From Lactobacillus amylolyticus DSM 11664 (GTDB taxonomy: Bacteria > Bacillota > Bacilli > Lactobacillales > Lactobacillaceae), in the NCBI RefSeq assembly GCF_000178475.1, contig NZ_ADNY01000010.1, forward strand, positions 1-46,553: a stretch of 46,553 nucleotides of DNA, given 5' to 3'. A program made the translations under genes and the position numbers. Shown in pieces: positions 32,649-41,929 of the stretch; the first letter of the stretch is position 1; each line of letters begins with the position of its first letter. Below the pieces are notes generated by a model, which did no database searches, was not told where the DNA came from, and saw nothing but the letters and a program-made list of their open reading frames with translations.

Positions 32649-34034
32649 ATGTTTAATAAGGTTTTAGTTGCTAATCGTGGTGAAATTGCGGTTAGAATCA
32701 TTCGTTCTTTAAAAGAAATGGGCATTAAGACTGTAGCGATTTATTCGACAGCTGACCGTGACAGTTTGCATGTGCAGCTTGCTGATGAAGCAGTATGTGT
32801 TGGTGGTCCGCAGCCTGCAGAGTCATATTTGAATATTAAAAATATTTTGGCTGCTGCTGTTGGTACTGGTGCACAGGCTATTCATCCCGGCTATGGCTTT
32901 CTTTCAGAAAGTGCAGAATTTGCGAAAATGTGCAGCGATTGTGGTCTTGCTTTTATCGGTCCTAAGGCTGAAACCATTGATCTGATGGGCAACAAGGAAC
33001 ATGCACGACAAATGATGATCAAGAATCATGTTCCTGTCACACCAGGCAGCACCGGTTTTATCAATTCAGCTGAGGAAGCAAAGCAAATTGCTGCTAAAAT
33101 CGGCTATCCTGTTTTGCTTAAGGCCGCAGCTGGTGGTGGCGGAAAAGGAATTCGTCAAGTTGCTAAACCTGAAGAAATGGCTACAGCTTTAGCCTCTGCC
33201 CAAAGTGAGGCTAAGACTGACTTTGGCGACGATAGAATGTATCTTGAAAAAGTTATGCAAAATGTAAAGCATATTGAGGTGCAGATTTTTAGGGACTCAT
33301 TCGGCAACACCGTTTATTTCCCTGAACGTGATTGTTCATTGCAAAGAAATAAGCAAAAAGTGCTGGAAGAAAGTCCATGTGATTTAATTACCGATCAAGA
33401 ACGAAGCAAGTTAGGAAAGATCGCCGTTCAAGCCGCAGAAGCTGCTGACTATGTCAACACAGGGACGATTGAATTCTTGATGGATCAAGATCATAATTTC
33501 TACTTTATGGAAATGAATACCAGAATTCAGGTTGAACACACTATAACTGAAATGGTTACTGGTGTTGATTTGGTCAAGGCACAAATCAAGGTAGCCGCTG
33601 GTGAAAAGCTGCCATTCAGTCAAACTGATTTAAAGGCAAAGGGACACGCAATTGAATGCCGAATCAACGCTGAAAATCCAGCTAATGATTTCATGCCATC
33701 AGTAGGCCGCGTTGACTATCTTTACTTGCCAGTTGGCAACCCAGGGATGAGAATTGATTCAGCTTTGTATCAAGGTGAAGTAATTTCACCATTTTATGAC
33801 TCAATGATCGCGAAAGTTGTTGCTTTTGGAAAAACTCGCAGCGAAGCAATCGCCAAAATGCGCCGTTTATTAAAAGAAATGGTAATTCGCGGTATCAATA
33901 CCAACCAAGAATTTCACTTAGCAATTCTTGCAGATCCTGGTTTTGTAAAAGGTGAATTCACTAATACATACTTAGAGCAAAAATTCTTGCCGCAATGGAA
34001 GGAGCACTTGCATGGTCAAGCTATTTCAGCATAA
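32649..34034 (+). CDS. accC: Biotin carboxylase subunit of acetyl-CoA carboxylase
   Basis: ATP-grasp enzyme, 461 aa, carboxylates the biotin on AccB using bicarbonate. FNKVLVANRGEIAVRIIRS at the N-terminus, HPGYGFLSE, AAAGGGGKGIR (ATP loop), ERDCSLQRNKQKVLEESP, and EMNTRIQVEHTITE (metal and bicarbonate site) are all intact. AGGTGATTG precedes the ATG. Its 3' end overlaps accD by 23 bp. Confidence 0.97.
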   Translation: MFNKVLVANRGEIAVRIIRSLKEMGIKTVAIYSTADRDSLHVQLADEAVCVGGPQPAESYLNIKNILAAAVGTGAQAIHPGYGFLSESAEFAKMCSDCGLAFIGPKAETIDLMGNKEHARQMMIKNHVPVTPGSTGFINSAEEAKQIAAKIGYPVLLKAAAGGGGKGIRQVAKPEEMATALASAQSEAKTDFGDDRMYLEKVMQNVKHIEVQIFRDSFGNTVYFPERDCSLQRNKQKVLEESPCDLITDQERSKLGKIAVQAAEAADYVNTGTIEFLMDQDHNFYFMEMNTRIQVEHTITEMVTGVDLVKAQIKVAAGEKLPFSQTDLKAKGHAIECRINAENPANDFMPSVGRVDYLYLPVGNPGMRIDSALYQGEVISPFYDSMIAKVVAFGKTRSEAIAKMRRLLKEMVIRGINTNQEFHLAILADPGFVKGEFTNTYLEQKFLPQWKEHLHGQAISA

Positions 34035-34863
34035 GAATACTTTGACTGAAAAGCACGTCAAAGCAAACAAGAGCGCAGATGACCGGGTTCCCGATGGCTT
34101 AATTAAAAAATGTCCGAAGTGTGGTCATGAAATATTTGCCAACCAATTAGATCAATATGCAACATGCCCCGAATGTGATTATGGTTTTCGAATTTCCGCA
34201 AAAAAACGAAGCAAGTGGCTGCTTGATGACTTTGAGGAATGGGATAGTGAAATTTCTCCATCTGATCCATTGCATTTTCCAAATTATGATCAAAAAATTG
34301 CTAAAGCTAAAAAAGCTAGCGGTTTAAATGAAGCCGTAATGACTGGTTTAGCAACAATCCAAGGTCAGCAATTTGCGCTAGGCATCATGGATCCAACTTT
34401 CATTATGGGTTCACTCGGACAAATGACCGGTGAAAAATTAAGTCGATTGTTTGAAAAAGCAACGGAGAAAAAATTGCCGGTTGTCCTTTTCACAGCTTCA
34501 GGTGGTGCGCGCATGCAAGAAGGGATTCTTTCTTTAATGCAGATGGCAAAAGTTACAAATGCAGTAGCTAAGCATTCTCAAGCCGGACTTTTGTATATAG
34601 TGGTTTTAACTGATCCAACTACTGGCGGGGTCACGGCCAGTTTTGCTAATGAGGGCGACATTATTTTAGCCGAACCACATGCGATGGTTGGATTTGCTGG
34701 TCGACGCGTGATTGAGCAAACGATTCATGAAAAATTGGCAGCTGACATGCAAGATGCTGAAAATGTGTTAAAGCACGGCTTCATTGATCATATTGTTAAA
34801 CGTCAGGATGAAAAGAAAACTTTAGCTTGGCTACTTCAGTTTGGTGGTGAAAATAATGACTGA
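34012..34863 (+). CDS. accD: Acetyl-CoA carboxylase carboxyltransferase subunit beta
   Basis: A 283-aa carboxyltransferase half. An N-terminal zinc ribbon has four Cys in CPKCGHEI and CPECDYGF (~38-60), followed by the crotonase-like fold with SGGARMQEGILSLMQMAK and DPTTGGVTASFA. With AccA it moves CO2 from carboxybiotin to acetyl-CoA. It starts inside accC and its stop overlaps accA. Confidence 0.96.
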   Translation: MVKLFQHKNTLTEKHVKANKSADDRVPDGLIKKCPKCGHEIFANQLDQYATCPECDYGFRISAKKRSKWLLDDFEEWDSEISPSDPLHFPNYDQKIAKAKKASGLNEAVMTGLATIQGQQFALGIMDPTFIMGSLGQMTGEKLSRLFEKATEKKLPVVLFTASGGARMQEGILSLMQMAKVTNAVAKHSQAGLLYIVVLTDPTTGGVTASFANEGDIILAEPHAMVGFAGRRVIEQTIHEKLAADMQDAENVLKHGFIDHIVKRQDEKKTLAWLLQFGGENND

Positions 34864-35626
34864 GACAGCAATGGATATTGTAAAAGCAGCTAGAGATGAG
34901 AAACATATTTCTGGTCACGAAATTCGGCAGCGCTTGTTTCCCGACTTTTTTGAACTGCATGGGGATCGCTTGAGTGGCGATGATCCGGCAATTGTAAGTG
35001 GGCTAGCTACTTTTCATGGTCAAACTGTAACTGTAATTACAACTAGTCGTGGTCACAGCTTAAACGAAAGAATACAAAAACATTTTGGCCAACCTGAACC
35101 TACCGGCTATCGCAAGGCTTGTCGTTTGGTAAAAAACGCGGCCAAATTTCATCGTCCAGTTATTTTGTTCGTTGATACGGCCGGCGCCTATCCAGGAAAA
35201 AGTGCTGAGGAAAATGGTCAGGGACAAGCAATTGCCCAAAACCTGCTGCAAATTGGCCAAGCTAAAACGCCAATTATTACCATCATGTATGGTGAAGGCG
35301 GTTCTGGCGGAGCCTTGGCATTGGCTTGCGGCGATGAGGTTTGGATGATGAAAAACAGTATTTATTCTGTTTTGTCACCAGAAGGTTTTGCTTCGATTTT
35401 ATGGAAAGATGCTAAAAAAGCAGTTCAAGCAGCAGACGTAATGAAATTGACGCCGCAGGATTTGCTCAAATTTAAGGTAATTGAAGGAATCATTGATGAA
35501 CCTGAAGATCATCAGCAAGTATGCGATGAAATTGATGATGTGCTGCAAAAAGAATTGAAAAAGCTGCAGAGCCTATCGGATACGGAACTGTTGGCAAGAC
35601 GCTACGAGAGATACAGAAAGTTTTAG
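34856..35626 (+). CDS. accA: Acetyl-CoA carboxylase carboxyltransferase subunit alpha
   Basis: A 256-aa crotonase-fold partner of AccD. It carries FFELHGDRLSGDDPA, VDTAGAYPGKSAEENGQGQA, YGEGGSGGALAL (oxyanion site) and YSVLSPEGFASILWKDAKKA. ATG 34856 is chosen, overlapping the accD stop by 8 bp with GGTGGTG upstream; the TTG at 34841 is in-frame but lacks a ribosome-binding site. It is shorter at the N-terminus than the E. coli subunit (~319 aa), as usual in lactobacilli. Confidence 0.96.
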   Translation: MTETAMDIVKAARDEKHISGHEIRQRLFPDFFELHGDRLSGDDPAIVSGLATFHGQTVTVITTSRGHSLNERIQKHFGQPEPTGYRKACRLVKNAAKFHRPVILFVDTAGAYPGKSAEENGQGQAIAQNLLQIGQAKTPIITIMYGEGGSGGALALACGDEVWMMKNSIYSVLSPEGFASILWKDAKKAVQAADVMKLTPQDLLKFKVIEGIIDEPEDHQQVCDEIDDVLQKELKKLQSLSDTELLARRYERYRKF

Positions 35627-35634
35627 GTGAAAAA

Positions 35635-36393
35635 ATGAGCGGTATTTTAGACGGAAAAAAGATCCTTGTCATGGGAGTTGCAAATAATCGTTCCATTGCT
35701 TGGGGATGTGCGCAAGCGATGGCAAAACAGGGTGCGGAAGTCATTTATACTTACCAAAATGAAAGACTTAAGAAATTTATTTCTAAACTGGTGACTGATG
35801 AAGATCGGTTAATCGAATGTGATGTTTCCAGTGATGACAGTCTTGAAGCTGCCTTTGGCGAAGTTGCAAAGCGTTTTGGCAAAATTGATGGTATTGTCCA
35901 TGCGATTGCTTTTGCTAAAAAAGAAGAATTAGGCGGTTCAATTCTCAATTCAACCCGGGATGGCTTCAGTCAAGCGCTTGACGTATCAGCTTATTCACTG
36001 CTTGCTGTGGCTAAAGAAGGGGTCAAGATTTTGAATAATCCTTCCAGTATTGTCACTTTGACATACATGGGCAGTGATCGAGCATTGCCAAACTACAACA
36101 CAATGGGTATTGCAAAAGCCGCACTTGAATCAGCTATGCGTTATTTAGCCCGTGATTTGGGTGAAAAAGGCATCCGCGTTAATGCGATTTCGGCTGGGGC
36201 AATGAGAACGCTCGCCGTATCTGGTATAAAAGGTCATGCTGACTTGCTTAAAATTTCTCAGAGCGAAACAGTTGATGGCGTCAATGTCACTAAAGAAGAG
36301 GTGGGCAACACTTGTGCCTTCTTAATGAGTGATTTGGCTACCGGCTTGACTGGTGATGTAATTTTCGTTGATAAAGGCGTTCACTTAAGATAA
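35635..36393 (+). CDS. fabI: Enoyl-ACP reductase (NADH)
   Basis: A 252-aa SDR-like reductase for the last elongation step and the target class of triclosan-type inhibitors. MGVANNRSIAWG is the FabI cofactor loop, and the catalytic Tyr and Lys are in YMGSDRALPNYNTMGIAKAA (Tyr and Lys spaced YX6K). SAGAMRTLAVSG replaces the common SAGPIRT with Ala-Met. GTGAAAAA precedes the ATG, 8 bp after accA. No fabK or fabL is in the operon. Confidence 0.95.
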   Translation: MSGILDGKKILVMGVANNRSIAWGCAQAMAKQGAEVIYTYQNERLKKFISKLVTDEDRLIECDVSSDDSLEAAFGEVAKRFGKIDGIVHAIAFAKKEELGGSILNSTRDGFSQALDVSAYSLLAVAKEGVKILNNPSSIVTLTYMGSDRALPNYNTMGIAKAALESAMRYLARDLGEKGIRVNAISAGAMRTLAVSGIKGHADLLKISQSETVDGVNVTKEEVGNTCAFLMSDLATGLTGDVIFVDKGVHLR

Positions 36394-36394
36394 A

Positions 36395-37102
36395 ATGCAA
36401 GTTTTTCATTTTGAGCAGGTATCTTCAACTCAGGATTTAGCGAAAGAATATCTTAAGAATAATCCGAATGGAATTGCTGCTGCCTTTGTCGCAGACAGTC
36501 AGACTAATGGTTATGGCAAACAAGGAAGAGATTTCTATTCTCCTGCCAAAACTGGCATGTACTTTAGTATTGCATTGCCAAAATTTGACCTTGATTCTGC
36601 TAAGGCAGGACTGATGACGCCTTTTATTGCCGTAAAAATTGTTGAAGTCTTGCAAAAACTTTTCCCCAATAAATCATTCAAATTAAAATGGGTGAATGAC
36701 ATCTATCTGAATCAGCGCAAGATCGCGGGCATTTTAGTTGAAAAAGTTGCCGTTGGCTTAGTGGTTGGCTTCGGCATCAACCTTACCACTACAAAATTTC
36801 CAAAGGCTATTGCAAAAAAGGCTGGCAGCATTGACCAAAGTTTTGACCGTGAAAAACTTGAGCAGTTTTTAATTAAAAATGTCTTGTTTGCAGTTCAGAA
36901 CTATGATCAAATTGATTTTTTGGATGAGTATCGCAAATTGTCTTGCGTAATTGGGCGTCAGGTCAGCCTGCATCAAGGGCAAAAAAGATATGCAGGTCTC
37001 GTTGTAAACATAGATGACCAAGGTTGCCTGCTTGTAGATATTCAACATCGGCTGCTCCATTTTTCCAGCGGCGAAATCGATAAGGTAGATTTAGAAAAAT
37101 AA
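36395..37102 (+). CDS. birA: Biotin--protein ligase, catalytic domain only
   Basis: A 235-aa ligase that activates biotin with ATP and attaches it to AccB. It begins directly with the catalytic domain (FEQVSSTQDLAKEYL). TNGYGKQGRDFYSP is the biotinyl-AMP loop (usually GRGRxGR), KWVNDIYLNQRKIAGILVE the substrate-binding block, and VVGFGINL the dimer-strand motif. The DNA-binding N-terminus of bifunctional BirA is missing, so it should not act as a repressor. Last gene of the operon, 1 bp after fabI. Confidence 0.93.
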   Translation: MQVFHFEQVSSTQDLAKEYLKNNPNGIAAAFVADSQTNGYGKQGRDFYSPAKTGMYFSIALPKFDLDSAKAGLMTPFIAVKIVEVLQKLFPNKSFKLKWVNDIYLNQRKIAGILVEKVAVGLVVGFGINLTTTKFPKAIAKKAGSIDQSFDREKLEQFLIKNVLFAVQNYDQIDFLDEYRKLSCVIGRQVSLHQGQKRYAGLVVNIDDQGCLLVDIQHRLLHFSSGEIDKVDLEK

Positions 37103-37220
37103 GTGTTTTTAATTGCCATTCACATCTAAACTTGGTATCTTATCTGTAAGAACAAATAATCGTTAAAAAAGCAGCAATTGTTCAGCAATGAAACAAAAAT
37201 GCTGCAAATAATCAAAAATG

Positions 37221-37255
37221 AAAGCGCACTAAATACTATTAGTGCGCTATTTTTA
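37221..37255 (+). terminator. Terminator of the fab operon
   Basis: AGCGCACTAA, ATACTA loop, TTAGTGCGCT then ATTTTT: a perfect 10-bp stem 120 bp after birA. Confidence 0.85.
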
Positions 37256-37323
37256 TGAAATCGACATTGCGAAACATTAGAAGAATCCTATAATACCGGG
37301 CTTTATCGTCAATTCATAATTTA

Positions 37324-37365
37324 ATCCACACATATTGTTCGAAAAGAGCGTCCGCTCTTGAAAAA
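37324..37365. promoter_or_regulatory. Small inverted repeat in the recQ leader
   Basis: AAGAGCG-TC-CGCTCTT (about 37343-37358) forms a tight hairpin 37 bp before the recQ start. It has no T-tail and its role is unknown. Confidence 0.3.
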
Positions 37366-37394
37366 TGCTTTTAAAATAGTTGATAATAATTAGT

Positions 37395-39167
37395 ATGAAT
37401 GCACAACGAATTTTACGAAATGTCTTCGGCTACAAAGTTTTTCGCTCTGGACAGGAAAAAGTCATCAATTTAGTTTTACAACGTCAAAATGTCCTTGCCG
37501 TGATGCCTACAGGTGCAGGCAAATCACTGTGCTATCAGATACCAGCACTTTTAAATTCCGGAGTCACTTTGGTTATTTCACCGTTGATCTCTTTAATGAA
37601 AGATCAAATCGATTCTCTTCACCAAAACGGGATTGAGGCTGCGGCTTTGAATTCAGCCACTCCACAAGAAGAAGTTAATCCGATTTTGCGCCAGGCGTAT
37701 GAGGGTAAAATCAAACTTCTTTATATGACGCCTGAACGCTTAGCTATGGATTATTTTCGCTATCAACTCAATTTTATCGATGTGTCCTTGGTAGCTGTTG
37801 ATGAAGCACACTGTATCTCACAATGGGGTCATGATTTTCGCCCCGCTTATCGGCAAATCTTGGATGGCATCAATTCATTAAAATCTAAGCCCAATATTTT
37901 GGCTTTGACTGCAACCGCTACGCCGGCTGTTCAAGATGATATTGCCAAGCAATTGAATATTAAAAAAGAAAACTACGTTGTTACTTCTTTCGTAAGACCG
38001 AATTTAAGTTTTCAGGTTGTCAATTCATCCAAAGATAATAATCTTTATATTTATGATTATATTAAGGCTCACGTCAATCAGGCAGGAATTGTTTACACCA
38101 ATACCCGTAAACGCGTTGGAGAAATAACTGCCTACTTGCAGAGAAAAGGTATTTCCGCAGCTTCTTATCATGGCGGTATGGCTACTGAAGATCGCGACTG
38201 CATTCAAGATGATTTTCAATTTGATCGTTTACAGGTAATCGTCGCTACTAATGCTTTTGGCATGGGGATAGATAAAAGCAATGTTCGTTTTGTTATCCAT
38301 GCAAATAGTGCTCGCAACATTGAAAGCTACTATCAAGAAGCAGGACGGGCCGGTCGTGATGGCGATCCCTGCAGTGCGATTTTGCTATATCATCCTGGGG
38401 ATCTGGCTACTTATCGCTGGTTCATTGATCAATCCGATGCAAATGATGACTATAAAAAGGTTCAGTACCGCAAATTAGCCGCAATCACGCAATATGCAAA
38501 TACTTCTGAATGCTTGCAGCAATTCATTGTGCGTTATTTTGGCCAAGATTGTGCACCATGCGGTAAATGTTCCAACTGTACGGACAAAAGGAAATTGGTT
38601 GATGTAACCAAAGAAGCGCGTGAAATTATCGGCACGGTTTATGAACTTGATGGGCGTTTTGGCAAAAACATCATAGCGCAGGCAGTAACGGGTTCTAAAA
38701 GTCAAAAGATGAAACAGATACAGGCTGAAAAATTGCAGTATTTTGGCAGTTTGAAGATGAGGCAAAATGAGGCCTTAAGTCTGATCAATTATTTGATTGC
38801 CAATGGCTTCCTGGAAGTAGAGGGGGATCAATACCCATTAGTACATGTAACCAATCCGGGATGGGACGTGCTTGATGGTAAGCGTCAGGTTTTCCGTAAA
38901 GGTGAAATTAGACCGATTGCTGCCAAAGGAGAGGCTGAATCCAGTTTATACAAATTGCTGAAGGCAAAACGATTGGAATTGGCACAAAAACAGCATGTTC
39001 CAGCCTTCATGATTTTTTCTGATCATAGTTTACATGATATGACTACTAAAAATCCACAGACAGAAAGCCAGTTTTTGGAAGTCAGTGGTGTAGGGCAGGC
39101 CAAGATGAAAAAATATGGCAAGATTATGCTAGAAACGATTAAAGCTTACAACGATAAACAAAGATAA
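37395..39167 (+). CDS. recQ: ATP-dependent DNA helicase RecQ
   Basis: A 3'-5' DNA helicase for replication-fork and recombination repair, ~590 aa. Helicase motif [13 protein letters not shown], motif [16 protein letters not shown], motif III TATA, motif [11 protein letters not shown]. The RecQ-C-terminal zinc site has Cys in ECLQQF, CAPCGKC and NC, then a winged helix. An HRDC domain (~515-590: [19 protein letters not shown] to [15 protein letters not shown]) ends the protein. ATG 37395 ([13 protein letters not shown]) is preferred; no good ribosome-binding site is visible before it or before the in-frame TTG at 37380. Confidence 0.95.
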   Translation: MNAQRILRNVFGYKVFRSGQEKVINLVLQRQNVLAVMPTGAGKSLCYQIPALLNSGVTLVISPLISLMKDQIDSLHQNGIEAAALNSATPQEEVNPILRQAYEGKIKLLYMTPERLAMDYFRYQLNFIDVSLVAVDEAHCISQWGHDFRPAYRQILDGINSLKSKPNILALTATATPAVQDDIAKQLNIKKENYVVTSFVRPNLSFQVVNSSKDNNLYIYDYIKAHVNQAGIVYTNTRKRVGEITAYLQRKGISAASYHGGMATEDRDCIQDDFQFDRLQVIVATNAFGMGIDKSNVRFVIHANSARNIESYYQEAGRAGRDGDPCSAILLYHPGDLATYRWFIDQSDANDDYKKVQYRKLAAITQYANTSECLQQFIVRYFGQDCAPCGKCSNCTDKRKLVDVTKEAREIIGTVYELDGRFGKNIIAQAVTGSKSQKMKQIQAEKLQYFGSLKMRQNEALSLINYLIANGFLEVEGDQYPLVHVTNPGWDVLDGKRQVFRKGEIRPIAAKGEAESSLYKLLKAKRLELAQKQHVPAFMIFSDHSLHDMTTKNPQTESQFLEVSGVGQAKMKKYGKIMLETIKAYNDKQR

Positions 39168-39169
39168 AA

Positions 39170-39197
39170 GAAACCCGAATAAATCGGGTTTTTTTTA
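39170..39197. terminator. Terminator of recQ
   Basis: AAACCCGA, ATAAA loop, TCGGGTTTTTTTT. It overlaps the stop codon of the minus-strand AraC remnant. Confidence 0.85.
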
Positions 39198-39465
39198 GCC
39201 CAGATAATATTTTTTATATTCATTTCGACACTGAGTTGGTGTTTTATGTTTCCAGTTCTTAAAGTTGCGATTTAATACGCGTGAACTGGGAAATCCCACT
39301 TCATTGGCGATATATTCAATTGGTTTAATAAAAGCTGCCGGGCATGCAATAGACGAGTGAGCTTCAGGTAAGCGCCCAAGGGCATTTGATTGCTTTGTTT
39401 AAGCTGATTGTTAAGCGTAACTTGGGAAACGCCAAATGGGACCTTGCTTAACTCTGCAAGCAAAA
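39195..39465 (-). pseudogene. AraC-family regulator, C-terminal fragment, frameshifted
   Basis: The minus strand encodes an AraC double helix-turn-helix: FGVSQVTLNNQLKQSNQMP, then YLKLTRLLHARQLLLNQ, a frameshift near 39330, then PIEYIANEVGFPSSRVLNRN and ending RNEYKKYYLG. The second HTH and its FK.W.....P..CR tail are typical. The N-terminal sensing domain is absent because the fragment abuts a HAD-hydrolase fragment at about 39455-39470. Confidence 0.7.
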
Positions 39466-39851
39466 TTTTACCTTCTACTAAAAAGGCAGTTAAAAAAGCA
39501 CTGGATAACGGCGTTAAAGTTGTTATTTGTTCCGGTCGGCCGCTGGCTGGCCTTCGTCCATATATGGATGAATTGGGAATAAAGGGCAAAGATCAATATG
39601 CAGTTACTCTTAATGGAGCTATTGTCAGAAATGCGGATGACGAAATTTTGCCCAAAGACTTAGTCTCGAATCGAGATTATCGTCGGTTGACCGCCTTTGC
39701 TAAAGAAAATCATGTGCCATTCAATGTCGTGGATTCTGATTCAAAAATTATTACGGCTGATCATGATGTTGACTTTATGGAATTAGTGCAGTCTTGGGAG
39801 AATAAAGCTGGAATGCTGATTCGTCAGCCGGATGAGATGCCAGATGATTGA
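39455..39851 (+). pseudogene. Cof-type HAD phosphatase, internal fragment
   Basis: It reads LPSTKKAVKKALDNGVKVV, ICSGRPLAGLRPYMDELGI and YAVTLNGAIVRN, the conserved second part of the Cof/HAD IIB N-terminal half (Ser/Thr motif II SGRP). The nucleophile motif DxDGT is missing upstream, and the protein ends PDEMPDD about halfway through the normal ~270 aa, so motif III/IV is gone. Not functional. Confidence 0.75.
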
Positions 39852-40094
39852 GATCAAACGAGACCGTGATCACTTATTCAAAGGCGGATACTAATCCATG
39901 ATCTGATCAAGAACCAGCTAAATCCAAAATGTCAGTGCACTGGCTCTTGATGACAATAACAGTGGCGGCAGTCACAAATAATTTACTGTTTTTTCTTGCC
40001 TTAATAAATAGGACTTATTAAAATTAAGGGTAAGAACAGCGTTTTCAAAACAGGCATTCATCGAATGTCTGCTTTTGTTTTATCGAGGAACATC

Positions 40095-40577
40095 GTGGGA
40101 AAAAATAAGACATACATCTGGGCATTAATTGAATTTACTAATGGCAATAAGGAATGGTACTGCATCAGTCGCGTTCTGCGTCAAAGCATTCTGATCGAGC
40201 GTGAACATAATCGTTACTGGAAGAAAAAGATGATCGGCAATTATATTACCGTTTCTACTACCGAATACGTGATGAATCGGACTCATCTAACAATTGGCAA
40301 AATTACCAAAATGAGTGTCTCACATCATGGCACGCACAAGTGGAATTGGACCCGCAACCAGTTTGTAACGCCGGAACATCTGCTTGATTTTAGGGATGCA
40401 TACAACTATCTGAAGCATGATTATAGCTGGTACAATCGTTTTTCCATTTGGATTGCACTCAACTACTGGCATAATGAGCTGCTGCAAAAGCGGATTAAAC
40501 AGATGAAAAAGCAAATTGGCCGCAGCCGGTGGCAGATAAATGAGCTAAAAAGAAGGGCAAAAAAGAGAATGTATTAG
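40095..40577 (+). CDS. Conserved-looking hypothetical protein, 160 aa
   Basis: Starting at GTG 40095 with GAGGAA 5 bp upstream (MGKNKTYIWALIEFTNGN); an in-frame ATG at 40065 exists but lacks a site. A mixed alpha/beta N-terminal part rich in Trp, Tyr and Lys (EWYCISRVLRQ, YWKKKMIGNYITVS) is followed by a basic helical C-terminus (RIKQMKKQIGRSRWQINELK) that could be a coiled coil or bind nucleic acid. Net charge is strongly positive. Family not recognised. Flanked by decayed regions. Confidence 0.6.
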   Translation: MGKNKTYIWALIEFTNGNKEWYCISRVLRQSILIEREHNRYWKKKMIGNYITVSTTEYVMNRTHLTIGKITKMSVSHHGTHKWNWTRNQFVTPEHLLDFRDAYNYLKHDYSWYNRFSIWIALNYWHNELLQKRIKQMKKQIGRSRWQINELKRRAKKRMY

Positions 40578-40602
40578 TAAATATTATCTATTTATATATG
40601 TC

Positions 40603-40640
40603 TAAAAGAGGAGGTCGTATATAAACTCTCCTCTTTTTTG
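40603..40640 (+). terminator. Terminator after the 160-aa gene
   Basis: AAAAGAGGAG and CTCCTCTTTTTT around a 15-nt loop. Confidence 0.75.
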
Positions 40641-40875
40641 CGTGAAAATTGTGTGAAAATATGGTATCATTTTGTTATTTTAAAAATTTTTGCCAGAGCT
40701 TTTATAATACAAAGCCTTGATATGCTTGCCCTAAATCAAGCCTTAAGCAAGTGCCTAAAAAATAATTAATAACATGAGGTTATTTTATTTTGAAAAAAAG
40801 TGTTATATTAGACGTGAAGAGAAAATGATAGAGTATTTCAAGAGAGTATACGAGATAGAATCGAGATAAGTGATT
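40641..40875 (+). promoter_or_regulatory. Long leader of the surface-protein remnant
   Basis: AT-rich; contains the hairpin AATAAC-ATGAG-GTTATT (about 40767-40785), a -10-like TATATT (40804-40809) without a convincing -35, and a purine-rich untranslated region before ATG 40876. Long leaders are common for lactobacillal surface-protein genes. Confidence 0.35.
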
Positions 40876-41801
40876 ATGTTATCAAAGAAGAATCCACAAT
40901 TAAAGTTAAATCAAGAAGCGGAACGTCGTTCACGTTTTAGCATTAGAAAGTTAAGCATTGGCGCTGCTTCAGTAATGATTGGCTGTTTTCTTTATTTAGG
41001 TGGCAACAGTGCAGTTGCTTCAGCTGATGAAGCTCCTGCTGACCAAGGAGACTTGAGTGCAATTACAACTAAGCCTTATGCTGTTTTATTTCAAGTTTTC
41101 CAGAAAACACTACCAGCAAAAATCAAAACAAAGAAGCCATAACGCGGACTATTCACTACAATGTTCCAGAAGGCGAGAACTCAATTAGTGATCAAGTTCA
41201 AAGTGCAACATTTGTTCAGGATGTAACGACCGACTTGATGACTGGTAAAGTTACAACAGGTGAGTGGCAACCAGCTTCCTTTGATGCAATCGACCTTACT
41301 CAAATTCCAGATTGGACCTCATTAGTTGATGGTAAAGAAACCAAGCAACTTCCAGCCGTTGACTTAAAGTATGGTGATAAGAGCATCACCGTTGAGGTAA
41401 CTTTCACTAAGACTGAAAATAAGGAAGCAACTAGAACCATTCATTACCAAGTTACTGAAGGACAAGCTGCTAAGGATGATACGGTTCAAACAGTTGCCTT
41501 CCAAAGAACGGTTTCAACTGATGAAAATGGTAAGACTAATTACGGTGCTTGAACTCCAGCCCAACCAAAGACTGCTAAGACAATTGCTCCAGTCAGCCAA
41601 AAGACTAATAAGGAAAACAAGCGAGAATCTGCTAAATTAGTCAAGACTGCTGCTAAGAACTCAACTGATAAGGCTAATAAGTTAGAAAAACAAGCTTTGC
41701 CACAAACTGGTGAAAAGAAATCCGAATTTGGTTTGATTGGTCTTGCACTTGTATCAGCTGCCGCTTTAATTGTATTGGCTGTAGATCGTGAACGCAACTA
41801 A
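40876..41801 (+). pseudogene. YSIRK/LPXTG surface protein of mucus-binding type, degraded
   Basis: The N-terminus MLSKKNPQLKLNQEAERRSR with FSIRKLSIGAASVMIG is a YSIRK-type signal for septal secretion. After ADEAPADQGD the frame breaks near 41085. A second frame carries Mub-like repeat sequence (NKEAITRTIHYNVPEGENSI, later ENKEATRTIHYQVTEGQ) up to TGA 41550-41552, where YGAW would be expected (Trp to stop). The same frame then continues through a Lys/Ala-rich wall-spanning region to LPQTGEKKSEFGLIG and a hydrophobic tail with RERN (sortase signal). Intact mucus-binding proteins are usually far longer, so large deletions also occurred. Confidence 0.85.
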
Positions 41802-41817
41802 TATTCATAACTGAAAG

Positions 41818-41853
41818 CAAAAGAGGTACTTCAAATGAAGCATCTCTTTTTAT
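41818..41853 (+). terminator. Terminator after the surface-protein remnant
   Basis: AAAAGAGGTACTTCA and TGAAGCATCTCTTTTT, a stem with one mismatch and a T-run. Confidence 0.7.
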
Positions 41854-41929
41854 CATTTATATTTAATATTGATATTTACTTTTAATGAATTATCACCTAA
41901 ACTATAAAAAGAGAAAGGAGCATCCTCTC

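Noticed and set aside
12601..41552. Stop-to-Trp recoding of UGA (SDR codon 4, surface protein)
   Set aside because: Both sites expect Trp, but other lesions are TAA, frameshifts and deletions, and intact genes use TGA as a normal stop (for example accD). Decay is simpler.
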